Shown here: positions 31,710 to 37,793 of the stretch, piece by piece
Numbering within the stretch: the first letter of the stretch is position 1
Layout of the letters: each line of letters opens with the position of its first letter
From: an uncultured Collinsella sp.
GTDB taxonomy: Bacteria; Actinomycetota; Coriobacteriia; Coriobacteriales; Coriobacteriaceae
Direction of reading: 5' to 3'
Length of the DNA stretch: 37,793 nucleotides
NCBI GenBank assembly: GCA_902470095.1
Contig: CABRFG010000012.1
Location: 1-37,793 of the forward strand
Notes under the pieces: generated by a model
Told to the model about the DNA's origin: nothing
Databases searched by the model: none
The model's input: the letters and a program-made list of their open reading frames with translations, nothing else
Made by a program: the position numbers and the translations under genes

Positions 31710-31744
31710 ATAGCGCTTTCTTAACTTGTTTAGAGCGCTATACT
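31709..31744 (+). promoter_or_regulatory. fructokinase promoter with 9-bp inverted repeat
   Basis: TATAGCGCT (31709-31717) and AGCGCTATA (31734-31742) are a perfect 9-bp inverted repeat with a 16-base spacer. The right arm overlaps TATACT (31739-31744), a strong -10 box. A protein bound here would block transcription of the kinase gene, so this is a plausible repressor operator. The -35 box is unclear. Confidence 0.5.
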
Positions 31745-31782
31745 TTAGTCACGGAGCAACTCGTCCAAAAGGGAGGAATACC

Positions 31783-32673
31783 ATGGCAGAACAACAGCTT
31801 ATCGGAGCGCTCGAGGCCGGCGGCACCAAGATGGTGTGCGCCACGGGCTATGCGGACGGTACGGTCCTGGAGCGCGAGCAGATCGCGACCACGACCCCGC
31901 AGGAGACCGTCGAGGCCGTCAACGCATGGTTTGCAGACAAGGGCATCGCCGCCCTGGGCATCGGCGCCTTTGGCCCCACCGCGGTCAACCCTGCCTCGCC
32001 CCAGTACGGCAAGATCTTGGAGACGCCCAAGACCGCATGGCGTTACTTTGACCTGCTGGGCACCATCCAAAACGAGCTCAAGGTCCCCTGCGGCTACGAC
32101 ACCGACGTCAACGTCGCCTGCCTGGGCGAGGTCACCTTTGGTTGCGCCCAGGGCCTCACTGATGTGGTCTACCTGACCATCGGCACCGGCGTGGGCGCCG
32201 GTGTGCTCTCGGGCGGCCAGCTCGTGCACGGCATGATGCATCCCGAGGCTGGCCACATCCTGGTCACGCGCGACCCGCGCGACACCATCGGCGAGCATAG
32301 CGCCTGCCCCTTCCACGACAACTGCCTCGAGGGCCTCATCGCAGGTCCCGGCGTCAAAAAGCGCTGGGATGGCAAGAGCGCCGGAGACATGGCCGATGAC
32401 CCGGAGGCCATGGACCTGCTCGCCGGCTATCTGGCACAGGCACTCATGACCTACACGCTGTGCTACGCGCCGCAAAAGATCATCATCGGTGGCGGCGTGG
32501 CCGACCACACCCCCATCGTGCCGCTCGCACGCAAAAAGTGTGCCGAAATGCTCAACGGCTATATCGTCACGCCCGAGGTCAACGACATCGATAACTACAT
32601 CGTCAACAACAGCCTCGAGGGCAAGCAGGGCATTATGGGCTGCCTGGCCCTGGGCGCACAGGCGCTTCAGTAA
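31783..32673 (+). CDS. ROK-family fructokinase
   Basis: This 296-residue sugar kinase of the ROK family starts at ATG 31783 with GGGAGG upstream; the longer open frame has no site. The ATP-binding start GALEAGGTKMVCATG is clear, followed by GAFGPTAVNP and the conserved GYDTDVNVACLGE with the catalytic aspartate. The phosphate-binding LTIGTGVGAGVLSGG follows, then the zinc site H158, C175, H178, C181 (EAGHILV; CPFHDNC), which is characteristic of fructokinases in this family. It converts fructose to fructose 6-phosphate with ATP. No transporter or sucrase is adjacent. A palindromic operator candidate overlaps its promoter, implying sugar-responsive repression by a regulator encoded elsewhere. 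Confidence 0.88.
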   Translation: MAEQQLIGALEAGGTKMVCATGYADGTVLEREQIATTTPQETVEAVNAWFADKGIAALGIGAFGPTAVNPASPQYGKILETPKTAWRYFDLLGTIQNELKVPCGYDTDVNVACLGEVTFGCAQGLTDVVYLTIGTGVGAGVLSGGQLVHGMMHPEAGHILVTRDPRDTIGEHSACPFHDNCLEGLIAGPGVKKRWDGKSAGDMADDPEAMDLLAGYLAQALMTYTLCYAPQKIIIGGGVADHTPIVPLARKKCAEMLNGYIVTPEVNDIDNYIVNNSLEGKQGIMGCLALGAQALQ

Positions 32674-32755
32674 CAGACGCACCCACGGGGCGTGGCGCGC
32701 CCAGCAAATCCGACCAATGGAACGACGCCACCACGCCTCATATAAGCCCTCAAAT

Positions 32756-32802
32756 AAAAAAGGCCGCCTAGGACCAAACAATACGTCCTAGGCGGCCTTT
32801 TT
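32756..32802. terminator. Bidirectional Rho-independent terminator
   Basis: AGGCCGCCTAGGAC (32761-32774) and GTCCTAGGCGGCCT (32785-32798) form a perfect 14-bp stem, with A-run before and T-run after it, so it works for both converging genes. The stop codon and last residues of the VanZ-like gene lie inside the right arm. Confidence 0.92.
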
Positions 32803-33237
32803 GGCGCACATCAGCGACCGTAAGAGATATCGGAGCACAACGCCCGTTGCCGCTCCACAGCAGTCGATCATCACATCGGTGATCATGCCGGCGCGTCCCG
32901 GCACAAAGAGCTGAATCGTCTCGTCGATCGAGGGAATCAGCAGCAGGAACACCGCCGTGGGCAGCAGCACGTCAAAGGTGCGCCGGCCCTCAAAATCAAA
33001 GGCGTGCGTTGCCAAGATGCCGAGCACCATATACTCGGTAAAATGCGCGCACTTGCGAACAACAAAGTTGGTCACCCATTCATATGGAAGTCCCACGCTG
33101 TGCAGGAAACCGCGGATAGCTTCCATGACCGTTAGGCTCAGCGAGCCCGACCCCGAGCCGGGAACCAGCGAATTGCCCCAGATCAAGAGCACCATCAGGC
33201 AGGTTACAACCGCCCATTTTCGATTGATCTTAACCAT
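32788..33237 (-). CDS. VanZ-like membrane protein
   Basis: This 149-residue integral membrane protein of the VanZ family has hydrophobic stretches at about 8-26, 68-80, 90-104 and 119-140. The family motifs are complete: RKCAHFTEYMVLG (61-73), and IDETIQLFVPGRAGMITDVMID (104-125), matching the E-x2-Q-x-F-x-PGR and DV-x2-D signatures. VanZ in enterococci confers low-level teicoplanin resistance; most homologues have no tested function. It starts four bases before the end of the upstream gene region, with GGAGG inside that gene's last codons, so it is the second gene of a two-gene minus-strand unit. Its final codons lie in the shared terminator stem, giving a basic AKKAA tail. Confidence 0.88.
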   Translation of the reverse strand: MVKINRKWAVVTCLMVLLIWGNSLVPGSGSGSLSLTVMEAIRGFLHSVGLPYEWVTNFVVRKCAHFTEYMVLGILATHAFDFEGRRTFDVLLPTAVFLLLIPSIDETIQLFVPGRAGMITDVMIDCCGAATGVVLRYLLRSLMCAKKAA

Positions 33238-33244
33238 GCAGAAG

Positions 33245-34645
33245 TTATGCCTCCGCGCGGAGCGGCGCGAAGCTGGCGGTACCGCCCTCGATAACGCTCA
33301 GGTAGGCACGGCCCGTACGCTTGGCGGTAGAGGACTGCAGGCGCTCGATCTCTTCCTCGAGGATCTGATTGACGCGCTCGTGACGACGGTTTTCCATAAT
33401 GCCGGCGGCAATAGCCTCGGCCCGCTCGATGCTCTCACGCGAGATACGGGCAGTATCCTCGGGGAACGCAGCGCTGTGACGGCCGACATAGGCGGGGGCA
33501 GCAGGCTGAGAGGCAGCGACGGGAGCGGGGGCTGCAACAGGAGCGGGCTCGTCAATCTCATCCAGAATCGCGGTGGCGGCGGCCCACATGTCCTCGTGGC
33601 CCGAGTAATCGGCCATAGGGACATCAACCTCGAGTGAGGCATCCGGAAGGTCGCCGGTGTCGATGCGATCTTGGGCATCAATCGATGCGGTGATGGCTGC
33701 AGGCTCATCGAGGTCATCGAAATCGATATCCGCGGCACCGGAGATGATAGGCATGCTGGCGAGGTTTACATTGTACGGCGCAGCCTCAGCCGCCTGCTGC
33801 TGGGCAGGAGCGCCCCACAGCGAGCTTTCGGCGGCACGGCGGGCGGCAACGGCCTCCTCGTCCGCGGCCATGGCTTCATCAACGTACGAATTGTCGGCAG
33901 AAGCGTTCGCGTCCGCCGAGGTAGCGCTGTAGGCGTTATTGGCTGCCGCGTTGGCGACGAGTGCCACGAAAGCCGCCGTGCTGCCCGCAGGGGCGGCCTG
34001 GGAGCCAGACACGGCGCGTGCCGCGGCGGCGATGTCGTCGCGATTGAAGGAGCCGGTCTGCCCGCCGTTGGTGAGCTCGTCGATGGCGACTTGATAGACG
34101 TCGCGCGAGTGTGCAGGGTCGCAGCTCACCGGCGAATCGTCGTCAAGCATACTGTCGATCATGGACCAAGCCTCGTCCTCGTCCATAGCATCTGCGGCTC
34201 GAGCGATGGTAGGGACACCATCATCGGCATGACGGCGCTGGAACGCACCAGTCAGGCCGGAAAGGAATGCCGAGGTAGACTGCTCCGCCTGAGCCTGAGA
34301 ATCAGAAGCCGCAGCGTAAGGAGACGCATCCTGCTGCTGAGCTGAAATCGAGGCGGTCTTGAACTCGCTTTGATGCTGATTGAGATTGGCGGCACCGCCC
34401 ATGGCATCGGGCTGGAACAGACGCTCTTCACGCTGCGCACGATACTCGGAGATACCCAGCGAGGCGGCATAGATGCCCACGCCCGCCACCGCGCCCACGG
34501 CGAAGGGAACCGCACCCGCCACGACCGTCTCGTTCACAGACGAAAACGGCAGCGTCGCGGCATACATAACCACGGGAGCGGCAAGGCCGATCCCGCACGA
34601 AAGTCCGGCAAGGACTGCTCGTTGTGTTGCATCAGAAGAAGCCAT
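33245..34645 (-). CDS. Membrane protein with long disordered cytoplasmic region
   Basis: This 466-residue protein starts at ATG 34645, with GGGGAG upstream; the longer frame to 34672 lacks a site. Two hydrophobic segments (about 9-31 and 41-64) form a hairpin, followed by a short basic part (SEYRAQREERLF). A 330-residue Ala/Asp/Ser-rich, acidic, low-complexity stretch follows, with several short repeats of acidic residues. The end is better ordered (RISRESIERAEAIAAGIMENRRHERVNQILEEEIERLQ, probably a coiled coil) and finishes SVIEGG and RAEA. I do not recognise a family. The layout suggests an anchored protein that presents a coiled coil through a flexible tether, possibly at the cell envelope or division site; that is speculation. 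It is cotranscribed with the VanZ-like gene. Confidence 0.7.
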   Translation of the reverse strand: MASSDATQRAVLAGLSCGIGLAAPVVMYAATLPFSSVNETVVAGAVPFAVGAVAGVGIYAASLGISEYRAQREERLFQPDAMGGAANLNQHQSEFKTASISAQQQDASPYAAASDSQAQAEQSTSAFLSGLTGAFQRRHADDGVPTIARAADAMDEDEAWSMIDSMLDDDSPVSCDPAHSRDVYQVAIDELTNGGQTGSFNRDDIAAAARAVSGSQAAPAGSTAAFVALVANAAANNAYSATSADANASADNSYVDEAMAADEEAVAARRAAESSLWGAPAQQQAAEAAPYNVNLASMPIISGAADIDFDDLDEPAAITASIDAQDRIDTGDLPDASLEVDVPMADYSGHEDMWAAATAILDEIDEPAPVAAPAPVAASQPAAPAYVGRHSAAFPEDTARISRESIERAEAIAAGIMENRRHERVNQILEEEIERLQSSTAKRTGRAYLSVIEGGTASFAPLRAEA

Positions 34646-34781
34646 GAGCTCTCCCCATCTTCCAGCACCCAAATCGCATCATTCAGTTGGCTGCGCGAGA
34701 GAAGATGAAGCGGGGCTATGCCCCAAAGCAACGGTATATGGTTCGTTTCATCTGCGTTATCCGTCGCGAAGCTTAAAAGCT

Positions 34782-34810
34782 ATTATGCGAAACCGCCCTG
34801 TCGATTGCAA
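34782..34810 (-). promoter_or_regulatory. Promoter of the two-gene membrane-protein unit
   Basis: On the minus strand TTGCAA (34805-34810) and CATAAT (complement of 34782-34787) are spaced by exactly 17 bases, leaving a leader of about 130 bases. The leader contains no ORF I would support. Confidence 0.6.
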
Positions 34811-34890
34811 GCGACGATGTCGGATTGAAACGGGAAACCTGCTGCTTGCCAGTCTTATGGTCAAAAATAAGCGCGGAGCGGCGATATAGA

Positions 34891-34924
34891 AAAGGGCCGA
34901 GGCTCAAAGCCCCGACCCTTTATT
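34891..34924 (-). terminator. Terminator of rho
   Basis: AAAGGG-C-CG-A-GGCT and AGCC-C-CG-A-CCCTTT form an imperfect stem around a short CAA loop, with T-rich sequence on the minus strand. It lies 35 bases past the rho stop. The hairpin may also act on plus-strand readthrough. Confidence 0.65.
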
Positions 34925-34958
34925 GCATTGATGACTATCGCTGCGTGTGGATGACAAC

Positions 34959-37514
34959 CTAGAACGTCTGCTCGTAGTCGCTGTGCTTTTTGGCCGAACG
35001 CACCAGGAACTCCTGGTTGGTGTTGGTGCCCTTAAGACCCTTGATAAACGACGCAGCTGCGCGCTCGGTGTTGTTCATGCCGGCAAGAATGCGACGCAGG
35101 CCAAAGACAAACGGACGCATCTGCTCGTCAACCAACAGGTCCTCGTTACGCGTACCGGAGGCAACGGGGTCGATAGCCGGGAAGATGCGGCGGTCGGCCA
35201 GGTCGCGGTCGAGCTTGAGCTCCATGTTGCCGGTGCCCTTGAACTCCTCAAAGATGACCTCGTCCATCTTGGAGCCGGTGTCGATGAGGGCAGAGGCCAG
35301 GATGGTGAGCGAGCCACCGTTCTCGATATTGCGGGCTGCGCCCAGGAAGCGCTTGGGCGGATACAGTGCCGCCGAATCGACGCCGCCCGAAAGGATGCGG
35401 CCTGAGGCGGGCGCCGCCAAGTTGTAGGCGCGGGCAAGACGCGTGATGGAGTCGAGCACCACCACGACATCGCCGCCCAGCTCCACGATGCGCTTGGCGC
35501 GCTCGATGACGAGCTCTGCCACACGAGTGTGGTTGTCGGCGGGCATATCGAAGGTCGACGCCACAACCTCGCCCTTGATGGAACGCTGCATATCGGTAAC
35601 CTCTTCGGGGCGCTCGTCGACGAGCAGGCAGATGAGGTGCACCTCGGGGTTGTTAATCGAGATAGACTGGCAGATCTTCTTGAGGATTGTGGTCTTGCCG
35701 GCCTTGGGCGGGGACACGATCAAGCCACGCTGACCCTTGCCGATCGGCGACACGATGTCGATGGCGCGACCGGTAATGGAGTCCTTGCCATGCTCCATGC
35801 GCAGCGGCTCGTTGGGATAGACCGGGGTGAGGTCACCGAACTTGGGGCGGTTGCGAATCTGCTCGGGGTCTAGACCGTTGACGGTCGTGATTTTGGCGAG
35901 GCCGGCGCGCTTGTCGCCGCCGCGCGAAGGACGAAGCGAGCCCTCGATGACGTCGCCCGTGCGCAGACGCGCGGAGCGGATGAGGTAGGCGGGCACGAAG
36001 GCGTCGTCGTTGGACTTCATGTAGCCATGGGCATGGATGATACCGGAGCTGTCCGGACGAATCTGCAGGATGCCCTTGATGTCGCGGAAGCCCTCGGCCT
36101 TCGCGGCGGTGACGTAGATCTCCTCGACGAGCTCGGCTTTCTTCTTGCCGGTCGTCTCAATCTCGAACTCCTTGGCCTTCTCGCGGAGCTCGGCGACCTT
36201 CATGGCCGCGAGCTCCTCGCGCGAAAGCGTGGGCTCGGTGGGAGCGGCATTACGCTCCTTGTTGCGCTGCTTGCGATCGCGCTGGCGGTTGCGGCGGTCG
36301 TTGTTGCGCTCGTCCTTGCGCTCGTTGCGCTCGTCGTTGCGCTTGTGCTGGCGACGGTTGGGGCGAGCGCCGTCTTCGGCCTCGGCGGGCGCGGCGCCAT
36401 CGGTTGCGGCGGCATCGGCGTTAGCCGCAGTATCATCGCTGGCCTCGGCCTTGGAATCGCCCTGCAGCTCGGCCTCGGCCTGCTGCTCGGACGCCTTGGC
36501 CTTAGCGGACTTCTTACGACCGCGCTTGGGCTTCTCGGACGCAGACTGTTCGACGTCTTGGGGCTCGGCGGCATCAGTCGATGCATCGGCGGTCGTCTCG
36601 GCGGAATCCTCGGACGCACCCTTCTTGGCAGTCTTGGCCTTGGACGTGCGCTTAGCAGCAGTACGATGGCTGCGACCAGGACGGACGTCGGCGGGCTCGA
36701 CATCGGCGGGAGCGGCCTCGGAAGTCGTAGCATCCTGGACGGGTGCATCGGCAGCGGTTGCAGACTCGGCGGTCGCCGCAGCATCCCGAGCGGCTGCAGC
36801 TGCGGCTGCGGCCTTCTCTGCCTCGACGAAGGCCTTGGGCTTGCGACCGCGACGGTGCGGGCGCAAAGCCGGATCGACAACGGGAACTTCGCTGGCCTCG
36901 ACAGGCGCAGCGGACTCAGCAGGCGATGCGCCCTCCCCTGCCGCGGAACGAACCGAAGCCTCGGTGAGCTCGAGGGTTACCTGATCGGCAACCTGCTCGG
37001 CCTTAGCAGCCGTGCGACGGCGTGTGCGCGGTGCCGGCTTCTCGGTCGGCTGGTCGGCGGCAGGTGTCTCGGGCACAGACGGAGCTGCAAGCTCGGTCAG
37101 AGCCGCGGCCTCGCGCTCGGCAGCACGACGGCGGGCGCGCACCACCTGAGCCTCGCTAATCTGCGCCAACGCACGCGCCTGCGCGACCTCATCGGAAATC
37201 GGCTCCGAGGAGTCAGCTGCAACGGTGCGCTTGACGCGCGTCGTGCGCGTGGTACGGCGCTTGGGCTTGGTGACCTCCTCGCCGTCAGCAGCAGACTTGG
37301 CCGTGCGGCGCGTACGCTTGGGCTTTGCCGGAGCAGCCTCCTCACCAGTTGCAGGCACGGCCTTCTCAGCCGCTGAAGGCGTAGACGTCGAAGCAGCCTT
37401 AGGCGTCTCAGGAGCCGAGGCTTGCGCGGGCGCCGCGACCTGGTCCAACGCAACCGGTGCAGCGGGAGCGGCTTGCGTCGTCGTTATTTCGTTTTCTTGC
37501 TGTTGATCAGACAC
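34959..37514 (-). CDS. rho: Transcription termination factor Rho with large N-terminal extension
   Basis: This 851-residue Rho is about twice the length of E. coli Rho. Residues 1-428 are low-complexity, rich in Ala, Glu, Lys, Arg and Pro. They include a stretch of basic repeats (RNERKDERNNDRRNRQRDRKQ) just before the fold starts. The Rho N-domain begins at TLSREELAAMKVAELRE (429 onward). The cold-shock-like RNA-binding part and linker follow, then the ATPase with P-loop SPPKAGKTT (601-609), Walker B VVVVLDSITRLARAYN (683-698) and GGVDSAALYPPKRFLGAARN. Long N-terminal insertions are known in actinobacterial Rho and bind RNA. The start is GTG 37514; its ribosome-binding site is weak (GAAAG). 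A shorter start would lie inside the low-complexity part and cannot be excluded. Confidence 0.95.
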   Translation of the reverse strand: MSDQQQENEITTTQAAPAAPVALDQVAAPAQASAPETPKAASTSTPSAAEKAVPATGEEAAPAKPKRTRRTAKSAADGEEVTKPKRRTTRTTRVKRTVAADSSEPISDEVAQARALAQISEAQVVRARRRAAEREAAALTELAAPSVPETPAADQPTEKPAPRTRRRTAAKAEQVADQVTLELTEASVRSAAGEGASPAESAAPVEASEVPVVDPALRPHRRGRKPKAFVEAEKAAAAAAAARDAAATAESATAADAPVQDATTSEAAPADVEPADVRPGRSHRTAAKRTSKAKTAKKGASEDSAETTADASTDAAEPQDVEQSASEKPKRGRKKSAKAKASEQQAEAELQGDSKAEASDDTAANADAAATDGAAPAEAEDGARPNRRQHKRNDERNERKDERNNDRRNRQRDRKQRNKERNAAPTEPTLSREELAAMKVAELREKAKEFEIETTGKKKAELVEEIYVTAAKAEGFRDIKGILQIRPDSSGIIHAHGYMKSNDDAFVPAYLIRSARLRTGDVIEGSLRPSRGGDKRAGLAKITTVNGLDPEQIRNRPKFGDLTPVYPNEPLRMEHGKDSITGRAIDIVSPIGKGQRGLIVSPPKAGKTTILKKICQSISINNPEVHLICLLVDERPEEVTDMQRSIKGEVVASTFDMPADNHTRVAELVIERAKRIVELGGDVVVVLDSITRLARAYNLAAPASGRILSGGVDSAALYPPKRFLGAARNIENGGSLTILASALIDTGSKMDEVIFEEFKGTGNMELKLDRDLADRRIFPAIDPVASGTRNEDLLVDEQMRPFVFGLRRILAGMNNTERAAASFIKGLKGTNTNQEFLVRSAKKHSDYEQTF

Positions 37515-37658
37515 AGTGTTTGCTCAACTTTCTTTTCAAGCCCTGTGATCACATGCTCCCTGCATAAACCTTCAGGGCGGCTAAACAGTCTAGCTCCGTC
37601 AAATACCGACGGACATCATTGATCTGTATCGAGATATTTGCGTCATATACGCAGCGTT

Positions 37659-37686
37659 AGTGTAACACAACCGCAACCACCTGCAA
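37659..37686 (-). promoter_or_regulatory. Candidate rho promoter
   Basis: On the minus strand TTGCAG (complement of 37681-37686) and TACACT (complement of 37659-37664) are spaced by 16 bases, giving a leader of about 140 bases. Rho is often autoregulated through its leader, but I see no specific structure. Other TTGAC-like boxes further upstream are possible alternatives. Confidence 0.4.
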
Positions 37687-37751
37687 CTTAGTCATTGAGG
37701 ACGTTCTTAAACGACTAGTCAAACCTTGATTATCAACCTTATCCGAACACC

Positions 37752-37789
37752 TCCCACATTCATCCGCACATGTGCGGATGAATGTGGGA
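37752..37789. repeat. 38-bp perfect palindrome at window end
   Basis: The left half 37753-37770 and right half 37771-37788 are exact reverse complements, and T37752 pairs with A37789. The ends read CCCACATTCATCCG and CGGATGAATGTGGG around the centre CACATGTG. It could be a terminator hairpin of a gene beyond the window (no T-tract is visible) or a protein-binding palindrome. Confidence 0.85.
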
Positions 37790-37793
37790 ACCC

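Noticed and set aside
36027..37376. A 449-codon plus-strand frame opposite the rho extension
   Set aside because: It is the antisense of low-complexity Ala/Glu/Lys codons and has no ribosome-binding site or domain.
1..37793. CRISPR array
   Set aside because: No set of regularly spaced repeats of 24-40 bases was seen; the only repeats are the pairs described.

Overview
The window looks like chromosomal DNA from a high-GC actinobacterium, most likely a gut Coriobacteriia of the Collinsella type. This is inferred from the GC-rich codon use, an Rho factor with a very long disordered N-terminal region, a SUF operon in the order C-B-D-S-U, a GGGtGRT-protein pair and a sortase-anchored surface protein. 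No database search was possible, so the taxon is an inference.

Positions 1 to about 5,230 are a decayed accessory region. It holds an IS3-type transposase joined to the tail of a second one, a tail of a possible IS110-type transposase, two IstB-like fragments in opposite orientation beside IS21-like terminal repeats, a C-terminal piece of an AAA-type ATP-binding protein and an unrecognised gene tail cut by the IS. The one intact gene there is an Abi_2/HEPN abortive-infection-type protein at 2778-3779.

Positions 5,238-13,424 form a surface-polysaccharide locus. Five family-2 glycosyltransferases run on the minus strand, including one 828-residue tandem-domain enzyme and what looks like a duplicated two-gene module. 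A divergent galactofuranosyltransferase-like gene lies on the plus strand. Next come an AAA-ATPase-like protein with degraded motifs (13449-15245) and a secreted, sortase-anchored protein with a lysozyme-like head (15448-17262).

Positions 17,402-26,934 are dominated by iron-sulfur biology. A three-cysteine Rrf2-type regulator is divergent from sufCBDSU, and GGGACA-type inverted repeats lie in front of its own gene. Downstream of a strong terminator and a REP-type transposase (RAYT) flanked by inverted repeat elements lies a second NifU/SufU-like scaffold, paired with a GGGtGRT protein of unknown function.

Positions 27,191-37,793 hold a fumarate-reductase-type flavoprotein, a DinD protein, a Lys-Lys-His tRNA array with a duplicated tRNA 3' end, an aminotransferase, a ROK fructokinase with a palindromic operator candidate, a VanZ-like protein, a disordered membrane protein and rho. 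A 38-bp perfect palindrome closes the window.
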